Source: an uncultured Clostridium sp. (GTDB lineage Bacteria; Bacillota; Clostridia; Clostridiales; Clostridiaceae). Taken from it: a stretch of 64,000 nt of DNA. The notes beneath the pieces were generated by a model. That model did no database searches and was not told where the DNA came from. It saw only the letters and a program-made list of their open reading frames with translations. Positions 17,635 through 26,603 of this stretch are shown one piece after another. Location of the stretch: assembly GCA_937927335.1 (NCBI GenBank), contig CALBDU010000014.1, positions 13,297 through 77,296 of the forward strand, given 5' to 3'. How positions within the stretch are numbered: the first letter of the stretch is position 1; every line of letters starts with the position of its first letter. The translations under genes were made by a program, and so were the position numbers.

Positions 17635-18096
17635 CTAGTAATTGGTTTTGCTATACCATTCATTAAAATAAATATTAACTTTGCCCAATAGTTCAATTAA
17701 TAATTCGCTTTGCTCCTTTCCCAGCCTTTCCACAAGACCAGAAAACAAGGCATCAAAGTATTTTGATATCTCATTTATTTTCTTTTTTCCATTATTGGTT
17801 ATTATTATTTCAACAATTCTCTTATCATTCTCATTTACGTGTCTTTCCAAATATCCTTTATCAGTTAAGCTTTTTACCAGCTCCGTGGCAGTTGGAGAAG
17901 CAATGGAAAGACTTTTGCTAATTTGTGAAACAGTTATTTTACAATCTTTTTCCTGAGAAAGATATTTTATATTAAGTAAAACCAAAGCCTCACTTTTTTT
18001 TATTCCCATTAAGTTTTGATTTTGCTTTTGAAGCCTTGTTAAGCTTTCAAATACGTCTACAAATTTTTTAATATCTATATTAGATTGCCTATTCAA
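17635..18096 (-). CDS. MarR family transcriptional regulator
   Basis: Winged-helix repressor of 153 residues. The recognition-helix region ITVSQISKSLSIASPTATELV is followed by the wing GYLERHVNENDKRIVEIIIT, in which the DKR turn is diagnostic of MarR proteins. Start is a TTG with GAGGTGA at good spacing. It has its own terminator and lies upstream of, and in the same direction as, the flavoprotein/bilin-reductase-like unit, whose promoter carries a 21-bp palindrome. Ligand unknown. Confidence 0.9.
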   Translation of the reverse strand: MNRQSNIDIKKFVDVFESLTRLQKQNQNLMGIKKSEALVLLNIKYLSQEKDCKITVSQISKSLSIASPTATELVKSLTDKGYLERHVNENDKRIVEIIITNNGKKKINEISKYFDALFSGLVERLGKEQSELLIELLGKVNIYFNEWYSKTNY

Positions 18097-18177
18097 AAAT
18101 ATTCACCTCATTGAGTATATATTAATTTAAAAATATATATTTGTCTATGAGTTTTAAGATTTGGAACAGCTTTAATT

Positions 18178-18699
18178 TCACAGGGCTATCCAGTACCTTT
18201 GGGTTACCCTTCTTCCATCAGGTATCTCATTTTCCAGAACTCCGCCGTTGCTTATTATGGTTCTGGCTGAAGGAGTATTTTCCTTATGGCAGGTAATAAG
18301 CACTCTTTTTATATTCAATTTCTCACATTCCTTAAGAGCCAGGGACAGCATTTCCCTGGCATAGCCCTGCCGTCTTTCTGATTTTCTCACACTGTAGCCA
18401 ATATGCCCGCCAAGGTTAAACAAATGCTCATTAAGCCTGTGCCGGATGTCTATCATGCCTATAAGTCTTCCATCCGAAGCAGAAACAGCCATATAAGTAG
18501 TTGCTGGAACCCTGCCCTCTCTTACCGTTTCTTCCCTCAAATTGTCACATAAGGCAAGATACCATTCCTCAAAGGTTTTTGCAATACCAAGGCCTGCAGT
18601 GCCATCCATGCTGTCCATGCTTTCAATGAACTCCATTTTGTAGTCAATTAGCTTTTCCTTATACTCTGGTGAAGGTAAAATCAATTTTAATCTATTCAT
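18178..18699 (-). CDS. GNAT family N-acetyltransferase
   Basis: GNAT of 173 residues. The central strand SDGRLIGMIDIRHRLNEHL is followed by HIGYSVRKSERRQGYAREML, containing the acetyl-CoA-binding R-R-Q-G-Y-A loop, and the C-terminal LITCHKENTPSARTIISNGG. AAGGAG precedes the ATG. Substrate unknown. It runs 23 nt after the LysR gene in the same direction and may be cotranscribed with it. Confidence 0.88.
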   Translation of the reverse strand: MNRLKLILPSPEYKEKLIDYKMEFIESMDSMDGTAGLGIAKTFEEWYLALCDNLREETVREGRVPATTYMAVSASDGRLIGMIDIRHRLNEHLFNLGGHIGYSVRKSERRQGYAREMLSLALKECEKLNIKRVLITCHKENTPSARTIISNGGVLENEIPDGRRVTQRYWIAL

Positions 18700-18722
18700 A
18701 CATGTACTCCTTTTTAGGCAAT

Positions 18723-19634
18723 TTATATAACCTTTTTTACGATTTTTATATAATCCTGAAGATACTGGGGAACATAGCTGTTTTTTCTGTATACAGCGAA
18801 AAGATCAGTGGAGATTTTAGGATTTCCTATGGAAAAATACACTGGCTTACTGTCAAGATGCATATATTTCAAATGAGTCTCAGATGTGAAGCACACCCCA
18901 AAGCCATGGGATACAAGCCTCACGGCACATTCTATGCTTCTTGTTTTCAATGCCACTTTTGGTTTAAAGTTAAGGGTTTCAAATATATTTTCAGCCATTT
19001 CTCCGCTTTTGGTATCGGCGTAATTTATTATGAAATTGTCCTCCTTAAATCTGTTGATGTCGATCCATGGAAACCTGCACCCTTCAACCTGCTTTCCGCC
19101 ATCCGCCAAGGGGTGATTCCTCCCTGCGGCTAAAACAATCTCTTCATTTTTCAAAAGCCTGCTTTCCAGCATGGGGCTGTTCCCTGAATAGTTGAATATG
19201 GCAAGATCCGCATCTCCGCTTTCCACAAGCCTGCTAAGCCTGCTGGCATCTGCTATTTCTATGAAATTTACGTCCACATTAGGGTAATGTCTTTTAAACT
19301 CCGGCACGGTATCTGGAATGAGATAAGGGCTTCTTATTATTGAGCAGCCAACATTAAGCCTTCCTTTTTTGTGGTTTAATATATCAGAAAGCTCATCGTC
19401 CAGTCCCTTCTTAAGCTTAAGTATTTCTCTGGCACAGCTTATATATTTTTCACCTGCATAGGTCAAAATGTAGTTATTCCCCATGCGCTGGAAAAGCTTC
19501 AAATTCAGATTTTTTTCAAGATTTTGCAGATACTTGCTTAGGGATGGCTGGGATATGTACAGCTCCCTGGCAGCCTTTGAAATGCTGTTATTTTTTGCAA
19601 TGCTTAAAACGTATTCCAGTTCCTTAAAATCCAT
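18723..19634 (-). CDS. LysR family transcriptional regulator
   Basis: Full-length LysR protein (303 aa). The N-terminal helix-turn-helix covers ELEYVLSIAKNNSISKAARE and LYISQPSLSKYLQNLE. A periplasmic-binding-like effector domain follows from about residue 90. GGGGGCGAG precedes the ATG. It is divergent from an EamA-type exporter 126 bp away, the usual arrangement for a LysR activator and its target. Effector unknown. Confidence 0.92.
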   Translation of the reverse strand: MDFKELEYVLSIAKNNSISKAARELYISQPSLSKYLQNLEKNLNLKLFQRMGNNYILTYAGEKYISCAREILKLKKGLDDELSDILNHKKGRLNVGCSIIRSPYLIPDTVPEFKRHYPNVDVNFIEIADASRLSRLVESGDADLAIFNYSGNSPMLESRLLKNEEIVLAAGRNHPLADGGKQVEGCRFPWIDINRFKEDNFIINYADTKSGEMAENIFETLNFKPKVALKTRSIECAVRLVSHGFGVCFTSETHLKYMHLDSKPVYFSIGNPKISTDLFAVYRKNSYVPQYLQDYIKIVKKVI

Positions 19635-19719
19635 TTTCTCGCCCCCAAAATATAGCTTTACTGCATAATAAATATAGAAAATATATATTAGCCTTATATA
19701 TTCTATTATTATATACTAA

Positions 19720-19749
19720 AATTGAATGGAATTGAACAGAATTGAACGG
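19720..19749 (+). repeat. three tandem 10-bp units before the EamA gene
   Basis: AATTGAATGG, AATTGAACAG and AATTGAACGG follow each other directly; the last overlaps the GGGGG ribosome site of the EamA gene. Spacing is one helical turn, so the units could be regulator-binding sites or a slippage product. Confidence 0.6.
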
Positions 19750-19760
19750 GGGAAATTATC

Positions 19761-20750
19761 TTGAAAGAAAAATATATTTATATAGCCTTAACAACAGTTA
19801 TTTTCAGCACCATGGAAATTGCTCTAAAGCTTGTGGCTGGTGCATTTAATCCGATACAGCTCACCTTCACCAGATTTTTTATAGGCGGAATATTTCTCAT
19901 TCCTTTTGCAGTTAATACACTTAATAAGAAAAATATGAAAATTTCAAAAGACGACTTAAAATTTTTCGCATTTTTAGGTTTCCTGGGCACCGTAGTGAGC
20001 ATGGTTTTATATCAGCTTGCTGTGGTAAATACAAAGGCCTCTGTGGTTGCTGTTTTATTCAGCTGCAATCCTGTATTTGTTACAATACTGGCTTATTTCC
20101 TTCTGAAGGAGGCTATCCATAAAAACAATATTGCAGCTCTGATTCTTGATGTAGCTGGTATCATTGTAATAATTAATCCCTTAAGCACCAGACTTAGCGC
20201 TGCCGGTGTTATACTCACCCTTACATCCACCATAACCTTTGCTCTTTATGGAGTTTCCGGAAAAAAGAAATGCGCAAAATTCGGCGGTATTGTAGTAACC
20301 TGTTTTGGTTTTATATTTGGCAGCCTGGAAATGCTTGTACTTATAGGCCTTAGCCATGTTAGTGCCGTTTCAGCAATGCTTTCTAATGCTGGACTTGCCA
20401 TATTCTCAAATATTCCTCTATTCACCGGCTACAACCTTAATACCCTGCCAATAATCTCCTTCATATGCATAATAAATACCGGTGTAGGCTTTGCCTGTTA
20501 TTTCAAATCTATGGAGGTTACCTCAGCCCAGACCACTTCACTGGTGTTCTTTTTCAAGCCCATACTGGCTCCAATACTGGCCTTGCTGGTGCTTCATGAA
20601 GTTATTCCTTTAAATATGCTCATAGGCATACTGCTCATATTAGCCGGTTCCCTCACATCCATACTGCCTGGTTTATCAGCTCAAAGAGCTGCTAAATTAA
20701 ACATATCCGAAGAATTGATAAAAAATCCTGCGGAAAACTATGATGCTTAA
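19761..20750 (+). CDS. EamA/DMT-family transporter
   Basis: Membrane transporter with ten TM helices arranged as two EamA halves (329 aa). The first half includes FNPIQLTFTRFFIGGIFLIP and the second the ALYGVSGKKKCAKFGGIV turn and TSLVFFFKPILAPILALLVL. Members export amino acids or metabolites. The start is a TTG eight nt after GGGGGAA. Divergent from the LysR gene, its likely regulator. Substrate unknown. Confidence 0.88.
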   Translation: MKEKYIYIALTTVIFSTMEIALKLVAGAFNPIQLTFTRFFIGGIFLIPFAVNTLNKKNMKISKDDLKFFAFLGFLGTVVSMVLYQLAVVNTKASVVAVLFSCNPVFVTILAYFLLKEAIHKNNIAALILDVAGIIVIINPLSTRLSAAGVILTLTSTITFALYGVSGKKKCAKFGGIVVTCFGFIFGSLEMLVLIGLSHVSAVSAMLSNAGLAIFSNIPLFTGYNLNTLPIISFICIINTGVGFACYFKSMEVTSAQTTSLVFFFKPILAPILALLVLHEVIPLNMLIGILLILAGSLTSILPGLSAQRAAKLNISEELIKNPAENYDA

Positions 20751-20776
20751 CGCACCTACATAAATTATTTTGAAAA

Positions 20777-20818
20777 GAGGTGAGTTTAGCGAAAGTTAAC
20801 TGCTTTCACTAAAAGTAA
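20777..20818 (+). promoter_or_regulatory. hairpin between Shine-Dalgarno and start codon of cfa
   Basis: GAGGTGA (20777-20783) lies 35 nt before the ATG at 20819. Between them TAGCGAAAG (20787-20795) can pair with CTTTCACTA (20803-20811) across a 7-nt loop. Folding removes 25 nt and leaves an effective spacing of 10 nt. No other in-frame start fits the Shine-Dalgarno. Confidence 0.6.
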
Positions 20819-22003
20819 ATGAAAATGAATACTGACAAACTATTTTTAAACAACTTATTCAAAAATCTGTTTACAGACCCATTTCTGGTTAAATACTGGG
20901 ATGGTGATGTGCAAAAGTATGGAAAGGGCACTGAGAAATTTGAAATCATATTCAATGCTCCTTTAGCAAAGGAGGCTGTCCTCGCTGATCCGTCCATGGC
21001 CTTTGGGGAAGGGTACATGACAAAAAAAATTGATATCAAAGGCAGTGTGGAGAAGGTTATCCAGTCCCTTTACAGAAATAAGGAGAGCTTTTTAAGCAAT
21101 AGCAGCAAATATATGAAGCTCATAAAAGCAATTTCCAATAATATAAAGGTAAGCAAGGCTAATATCCAGCACCATTATGATATAGGAAATGACTTTTACA
21201 AGCTGTGGCTGGATGAGACCATGACCTATTCCTGCGGTTATTTTAAAACTCCTGTGGATTCACTGGAACAAGCTCAGAGAAATAAGGTTGAGCATATTCT
21301 TAAAAAGCTTGCTCTAAAGCCCGGCCAGACCCTTCTGGATATAGGCTGCGGCTGGGGAGAGCTTATATTAACTGCTGCAAAGGAATATGGAGTTAAAGCA
21401 ATGGGTGTTACCTTAAGCAAAGAGCAATATACCAAGGTCCAGGAAAGAATAATTGAAAATGGCTTAATTGATTTGGTTGAAGTTCACCTGTGTGATTACC
21501 GTGAAATAGAACAAAGGCAGTTTGACAGGGTTCTTAGTGTAGGTATGGCAGAACATCTTGGCAAGAACCACATTGGCGAATATTTTTCTACCGTGGAAAA
21601 ACTCCTTGCTGATGGCGGTGTATCCATGCTTCACTGCATAACAGGCCTGAAGGAGGGCGGCACAAATACCTGGATCGATAAATATATATTCCCCGGGGGA
21701 TATATACCTTCCATAAAGGAATTAGTCAGCGATATCATAGGAAACAACTTTTATCTGGTGGATATGGAAAGCTTAAGAAGGCATTATGGAAAAACTCTGG
21801 AGCTTTGGGCTGAAAACTTTGAAAATGCATTGGATGAAATTAGTAAGTCCAAGGATGAGGCTTTTATCAGAATGTGGCGACTATATCTTAATTCATGTGC
21901 AGCTTCCTTTAACTGCGGGAATATTGACATACACCAGATTTTATTTACTAAAGGAGTAAATAATAACTTGCCCTGGACTAGAGACTATATATATGCCGAA
22001 TAA
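20819..22003 (+). CDS. cfa: cyclopropane-fatty-acyl-phospholipid synthase
   Basis: SAM-dependent enzyme that adds a methylene bridge to unsaturated acyl chains of membrane phospholipids. An N-terminal lipid-handling domain (about 1-110) is followed by ANIQHHYDIGNDFYKLWLDE, the family signature, and MTYSCGYF. SAM motif I is LLDIGCGWGELIL, then VGMAEHLGKNHIGEYF and the bicarbonate-site-like IFPGGYIPS. At 394 aa it is full length. The start is ATG 20819 or 20825; the only good ribosome site is bridged by a hairpin. A strong terminator follows. Confidence 0.95.
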   Translation: MKMNTDKLFLNNLFKNLFTDPFLVKYWDGDVQKYGKGTEKFEIIFNAPLAKEAVLADPSMAFGEGYMTKKIDIKGSVEKVIQSLYRNKESFLSNSSKYMKLIKAISNNIKVSKANIQHHYDIGNDFYKLWLDETMTYSCGYFKTPVDSLEQAQRNKVEHILKKLALKPGQTLLDIGCGWGELILTAAKEYGVKAMGVTLSKEQYTKVQERIIENGLIDLVEVHLCDYREIEQRQFDRVLSVGMAEHLGKNHIGEYFSTVEKLLADGGVSMLHCITGLKEGGTNTWIDKYIFPGGYIPSIKELVSDIIGNNFYLVDMESLRRHYGKTLELWAENFENALDEISKSKDEAFIRMWRLYLNSCAASFNCGNIDIHQILFTKGVNNNLPWTRDYIYAE

Positions 22004-22034
22004 AAAAACTGGGGAATTTATATAGTGCTTTATG

Positions 22035-22067
22035 GGACTGAATCCGATAGCAGACCGGACTCAGTCC
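22035..22067 (+). terminator. terminator of cfa
   Basis: Stem GGACTGAATCCG / CGGACTCAGTCC followed by TTAATGTTTT. Confidence 0.8.
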
Positions 22068-22103
22068 TTAATGTTTTACATTTATAAATGTTTCAAATTA
22101 CAC

Positions 22104-23294
22104 CTATTTATACAGATCCTTCAATTTTTCGAATGCCCCAAAGGATCGCTTAATCATCTCTGGATCCACGCAGTAGGAGATTCTCACATAGCCAGGACAT
22201 CCAAAATCATCTGCTGGTACTATAAGCAGGTTAAACCTCTTGGCATTTTCTGAAAAGCTCACTGCATCCTTTTCCATTGCTTTAACAAATAGGTAAAATG
22301 CTCCATCTGGCTTTACACATTCATAGCCCATTTTAGTAAGTCCGTCATAAAGCAGCTTCCTGTTTTCATCATATAAAGCTATATCTGAGGTTTTCCCAAG
22401 ACATTTCAGAACAATCTTCTGGAACATGCTTGGAGCGCATACATATCCAAGAGCACGTCCAGCACCACAAACTGCAGTGTAGATATCCTTGGCATTTTCA
22501 ACTGAATCAGGCACAAGAATATAGCCTATTCTTTCCCCAGGCAGTGAAATGGACTTGCTATATGAATAACATATTATTGTATTTTTATAAATAGCAGGAA
22601 CATATGGTATCTTGATATCACCATAAACTATTTCCCTGTAGGGTTCATCTGATATGAGATATATTGGCATTCCGAACTGTTCCGATTTCTTTTTTAACAA
22701 TCCAGCCAGTGCTTTTAAGGTTTCCTCAGAATATACCACACCTGATGGATTGTTTGGAGAATTAATTATTATGGCTTTTGTTTTAGAATTGACAGCCCCT
22801 TCCAGCAAGTCCATCTGTATCTGGAATCTATTTGTGTCTGCCGGTACCACCACAACCTTTGCTCCGGTATTTTTTATGAATACCTGATACTCAGGAAAAT
22901 ATGGTGCAAGAATGATAATTTCATCCTCAGGACTTTCAACAAGAGCCTTAAGAGAAATACAAAGTGAAGCTGCCGCGCCGCAGGTCATATAGAAATTATC
23001 TGCATTTACACTTGCATCAAAGGTTTTGTTCATGTACTCCGCCAGACCTGTTCTAACCTCAATATCACCCTGGGCTGAAGTATAGCCATGAATTTCTTCT
23101 GCTTTTACTGTTTCCAGAAGTTCAAGTATTGCATCCTTTACACAGCTGGGCGCCGGTACAGTAGGATTTCCAATGCTGAAATCGAATACATTATCTTTCC
23201 CCACAATTGCTGCCTGCTGCTTTCCATATTCAAAAAGCTCCCTGATTACAGATCTTTTTGAGCCTAATTCGTACATTTCTTTTGATACCATCAT
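22104..23294 (-). CDS. pyridoxal-phosphate-dependent aminotransferase, class I/II
   Basis: Fold-type I aminotransferase of 396 residues, aspartate-aminotransferase-like. Motifs include the N-terminal FDFSIGNPTVPAPS, GAAASLCISLKAL for cofactor phosphate, IINSPNNPSGVVYSEE, SDEPYREIVY and the Schiff-base lysine in YSYSKSISLPGERIGY. The C-terminal Arg for the substrate carboxylate is in GYVRISYCVD. The ATG at 23294 has GGGAGTG before it; a TTG 42 nt upstream is less likely. Substrate specificity cannot be told from sequence. Confidence 0.92.
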   Translation of the reverse strand: MMVSKEMYELGSKRSVIRELFEYGKQQAAIVGKDNVFDFSIGNPTVPAPSCVKDAILELLETVKAEEIHGYTSAQGDIEVRTGLAEYMNKTFDASVNADNFYMTCGAAASLCISLKALVESPEDEIIILAPYFPEYQVFIKNTGAKVVVVPADTNRFQIQMDLLEGAVNSKTKAIIINSPNNPSGVVYSEETLKALAGLLKKKSEQFGMPIYLISDEPYREIVYGDIKIPYVPAIYKNTIICYSYSKSISLPGERIGYILVPDSVENAKDIYTAVCGAGRALGYVCAPSMFQKIVLKCLGKTSDIALYDENRKLLYDGLTKMGYECVKPDGAFYLFVKAMEKDAVSFSENAKRFNLLIVPADDFGCPGYVRISYCVDPEMIKRSFGAFEKLKDLYK

Positions 23295-23513
23295 TTTCAC
23301 TCCCAAATAATTTAGTTGCCGCAATTTATACAGCAACTATATATTCAGCAAATATTATGCCAATTAAAAACACTGAAAATCAGTGTTTTTATACCGCAAA
23401 AATCTTGAAATATACTATAAACGGGTTCATTGGGTGGAGTTGAAAATACCAATTAACCCAATAATAATAGCTTGAAAATGCAAAACAGGCAAATTATCTG
23501 CCTGCTTCAAATA

Positions 23514-23891
23514 TTAGTTTCTTGAATTGCTTACCTCATCCAGCGTCATTTTTAAGGTTTCAAAGGTTACTGGCTTACATAGATGCAAATCAAAGCCCGC
23601 CTCCATGGAACGCCTGATATCATCAGGCTGGGAATAGCCTGACATAGCTATTAAATAGACACTTTTCAGCTCATCATCATCACGAATACTTTTTGCCACT
23701 TCGTACCCGCTCATTCCCGGCAGTCCGATATCGCATAAAATCAGATCTGCATGACACTGCCTTGCCTTGTCAATACCTGAAGGACCATTGGCGGCAGATA
23801 CCGCATCATAGCCCAATATGCCCAGAACCTCGGAAATAATATCAGTTAAGTCATTATTATCGTCAATCATAACTACTTTTGATACCCCCAT
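23514..23891 (-). CDS. stand-alone response regulator receiver
   Basis: CheY-like single-domain protein (125 aa) with acidic pocket D10/D11, phospho-acceptor D54 in LILCDIGLPG, switch Ser in IAMSGYS and conserved Lys in LCKPV. No output domain. It lies 157 bp downstream of a PAS histidine kinase on the same strand, but a terminator separates them. It is a good candidate phosphorylation partner of that kinase, which has no fused receiver. Confidence 0.9.
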   Translation of the reverse strand: MGVSKVVMIDDNNDLTDIISEVLGILGYDAVSAANGPSGIDKARQCHADLILCDIGLPGMSGYEVAKSIRDDDELKSVYLIAMSGYSQPDDIRRSMEAGFDLHLCKPVTFETLKMTLDEVSNSRN

Positions 23892-24020
23892 AATAATACC
23901 CCCTAAAATAAATTATATCAGTATTTCACAAAATTCATATACACATATTTCCACCAAATTTATGCTGCAAAGCTGAATTTTCTACATATTACAGCTGATT
24001 TCCTTATAATCATACAAAAA

Positions 24021-24047
24021 GAACTGAGCCCCTTAGGGATCAGTTCT
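24021..24047 (-). terminator. terminator of the PAS histidine kinase gene
   Basis: GAACTGA-CCC stem with GGG-TCAGTTC, followed on the minus strand by TTTTTGT, abutting the kinase stop codon. Confidence 0.75.
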
Positions 24048-25886
24048 TTAAAGCAGCTGATTTTTCTCATAGCTTATGGGAAGCCTGGCAATAAATTCGG
24101 AACCCTTTCCAAGACCCTCACTTAAAACACTTATACTTCCATGATGAAGCTCAATAATTCCTTTTACAATGGCCAGTCCCAAACCTAGTCCTCCACCGCT
24201 GCGATCCAGGGTTTTATCGGCTTGTATGAAGGGCTCAAATAAGTCCGGTATTAGCTCCGGAGGTATCCCCAGCCCAGTGTCTCTTATTGAAATTATTGCC
24301 TCCCTGTTCTCTTCATCCAATGCTAAACGCACCTTTACATTTCCACCATTTTCTGTAAACTTCAGGGCATTTCCCAGCAGATTTGCTATAGCCTGAGTTA
24401 TTCGGGTAATATCAGCCTCCAGATACAATTCCACTGGTGCCAGTTCTACCTCAAGCTTCACACCCTTTTCGGCAAACTGATAATTATAATCCATTGTCAC
24501 ATTATACACTGCGTCATTAAGCTCTATAGTTTCCTTTTTAAGCTTGATCTTATTGTTTTTTATTCTGGTTACATCCAAAAGGTCATCTATCAGTCTTGAC
24601 AGCTGTGTTATCTGACGCTTCATAATTTTCACAGTATTAAGGGAGGTCTTTCCTTCCTTTTCCCCGTGCTCAATAAGAGAAATGCCCATCATTATTGAGG
24701 CCATAGGATTCCTCAGCTCATGGGAAAGGGATGCCAGAAAGGAATTTTTATGCTCATCAAGCTTGCGCAGTTTCTTAACTAATCCTTGAAGAGCCTGCTC
24801 AGATTTTTTATTTTCTGTAATATCCCTTGTAATTCCACGATAACCAGCAAATTCCCCCTTATCATCAAAAAAAGGTACACCACTGGTTTCTACGCTTACC
24901 GTATTTCCATTTTTGTCACGGGAGATGGTCTGAACCCTCCAAACTTCACCAGAGAACTCCGGTACCTTCTTAAAATCCTTAAACCATTCCTCACGTTCAT
25001 TAAAAGGCATAGTATCAAAAGCGGATTTACCTATTAAGTCTGCCGGCTTATACCCCCATAGCTTTTCAACCTGAGGACTGCAATATGTAAATCTGCCTGC
25101 CCTGTCAACTTCCCATATAAAATCAGCATTGGTTTCTATCAGGGCCTGATATTTATCTCTGCTGGTTTTCAGCTCAGTCTCCATTTGTTTTAGTTCAGTT
25201 ATATCCCTTAAGGTTGCAACATAACCCTTAAATTTCCCATCAGCATCCCTCAGTGCCTTCGAACGCACACCTGTACATAAGGGCCTTCCATCCTTATGAT
25301 GACAGATAACCTCACCAATATAAAGCCCGTCATTATAAATTATATCCATAATATATTTCCTTGTTGAATTAGGAAATATGGTCTTAAATATTTCTTCAGA
25401 GGAATGTCCTGTTGCTTCCTGTGCAGTCCAGCCAAATATCCTTTCCGCCATATGATTCCAATAGCTTATCCTATAATTTTCATCTGCAGCCACAATTGCA
25501 TCATGGACGCTTTCCAGTAAATGTGACTGAAAAATAATTTCATCCTCATATTTTTTTAATTTTGAAATATCATAACAGTATACAGATATCCCTGTGCAGC
25601 ATGGATATGCTATAACATTATACCAGGTACCCGGGAGCCTTCCTTTTGTCTCCAGACACTGCAATATTCCAATCTTCATTGCCTTGCCACAGGCTTTTTC
25701 TATATCTGTTCCAACAAGTTCCGGAAACTCATGCCATATGACCTTTCCAACCAATTCTTCAGTATTCTTCCCTAATATTTTTTCAGCACTTTTATTTGCG
25801 TATGTAAACTTCCAGTTGCAATCCAGACAAAAATAAGCATCCCCTATACATTCCAGGGACTTGTTTACTTTGTTACAGCCTTGCAT
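24048..25886 (-). CDS. multi-PAS sensor histidine kinase (soluble)
   Basis: Cytoplasmic hybrid-type sensor of 612 residues without TM segments. Three PAS/PAC units are visible, with ends such as GYVATLRDITELKQME and GYRGITRDITENKKSE. They are followed by HisKA (SFLASLSHELRNPMASI, phospho-His) and HATPase_c (ANLLGNALKFTENGG, DTGLGIPPEL, GGLGLGLAIVKG). The ATG at 25886 is supported by GGGGG; 42 extra upstream nt are in frame but lack a ribosome site. Partner is probably the nearby receiver at 23514-23891. Signal unknown; soluble PAS kinases in clostridia often act in sporulation or redox sensing. Confidence 0.92.
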   Translation of the reverse strand: MQGCNKVNKSLECIGDAYFCLDCNWKFTYANKSAEKILGKNTEELVGKVIWHEFPELVGTDIEKACGKAMKIGILQCLETKGRLPGTWYNVIAYPCCTGISVYCYDISKLKKYEDEIIFQSHLLESVHDAIVAADENYRISYWNHMAERIFGWTAQEATGHSSEEIFKTIFPNSTRKYIMDIIYNDGLYIGEVICHHKDGRPLCTGVRSKALRDADGKFKGYVATLRDITELKQMETELKTSRDKYQALIETNADFIWEVDRAGRFTYCSPQVEKLWGYKPADLIGKSAFDTMPFNEREEWFKDFKKVPEFSGEVWRVQTISRDKNGNTVSVETSGVPFFDDKGEFAGYRGITRDITENKKSEQALQGLVKKLRKLDEHKNSFLASLSHELRNPMASIMMGISLIEHGEKEGKTSLNTVKIMKRQITQLSRLIDDLLDVTRIKNNKIKLKKETIELNDAVYNVTMDYNYQFAEKGVKLEVELAPVELYLEADITRITQAIANLLGNALKFTENGGNVKVRLALDEENREAIISIRDTGLGIPPELIPDLFEPFIQADKTLDRSGGGLGLGLAIVKGIIELHHGSISVLSEGLGKGSEFIARLPISYEKNQLL

Positions 25887-25968
25887 AAGAATACCCCCTA
25901 CACAATGTGGTTTTAAATTAACATACATATTATACCACTTATCAGGCTGTATTTAAATGTAAGCGTCA

Positions 25969-26008
25969 ATTTTTGGTGCCAGGCACCAATACAGCTCCCA
26001 TGTCAAAA
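25969..26008. repeat. dispersed repeat, family B copy 1
   Basis: Core TTGGTGCCAGGCACCAA is a perfect palindrome, preceded by GCGTCAATTT and followed by CATGTCAAAA. Related copies are at 28504, 32770, 33625, 44808 and 57872, and a half copy is at 43264. Confidence 0.75.
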
Positions 26009-26069
26009 CCATAGGGCTGCAGGAGGCGGCCTCAGCAAGAAAGTCAAATACAGGCATTACTCACAGGCT

Positions 26070-26603
26070 TTAATCAATAAGCAGTCCCATTAATAAAAAA
26101 TCATAAAATTGTCCATCAATTAAAAAGTCTCTTTTTATTAATCCTTCTTCTAAAAAACCAAGTTTCTTATATAATTTGATACCTGGTGTATTATCAGTTC
26201 TAACTTTAAGATTAATCTTTCTAATTATTCCTGAATTTCTCGCCCAGCTGATTAAATATTTTATCAGTTCTTCACCAATGCCATTGCCCCAATATTCTTT
26301 AAGTACACTCACACCAAATTCCCCAGCATGAGCAGTCCTTTCTCTTAAGCCTCCAGAAAAGTTTAAATTTCCAATTACTTTTCCATTAACTTCTGCAATA
26401 ATAAATAATGCATTTTCCTTCTCCAATGCACTCACAATAAAATCTTCTTCCTGTGCTACAGTCCTGCCAAACTGCCCTGCCCCAAATGTCAAAAAGTCTG
26501 ATTCTCCTCCAATAATATTAAGATACTCAATTAAAGCTTCTGCATCGTACTTATTTGCTTTCCTAATTATAATTTCTTTATCATTGAATTTAATTTTTTT
26601 CAT
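26070..26603 (-). CDS. GNAT family N-acetyltransferase
   Basis: GNAT of 177 residues: IIIRKANKYDAEALIEYLN at the N-terminus, FGVSVLKEYWGNGIGEELIK with the G-N-G-I-G acetyl-CoA loop, then LKVRTDNTPGIKLYKKLGF. Its start overlaps the end of the MFS gene by 14 nt, so the two are translationally coupled and likely act on the same compound, for instance export plus acetylation of a toxic substrate. Substrate unknown. Confidence 0.88.
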   Translation of the reverse strand: MKKIKFNDKEIIIRKANKYDAEALIEYLNIIGGESDFLTFGAGQFGRTVAQEEDFIVSALEKENALFIIAEVNGKVIGNLNFSGGLRERTAHAGEFGVSVLKEYWGNGIGEELIKYLISWARNSGIIRKINLKVRTDNTPGIKLYKKLGFLEEGLIKRDFLIDGQFYDFLLMGLLID

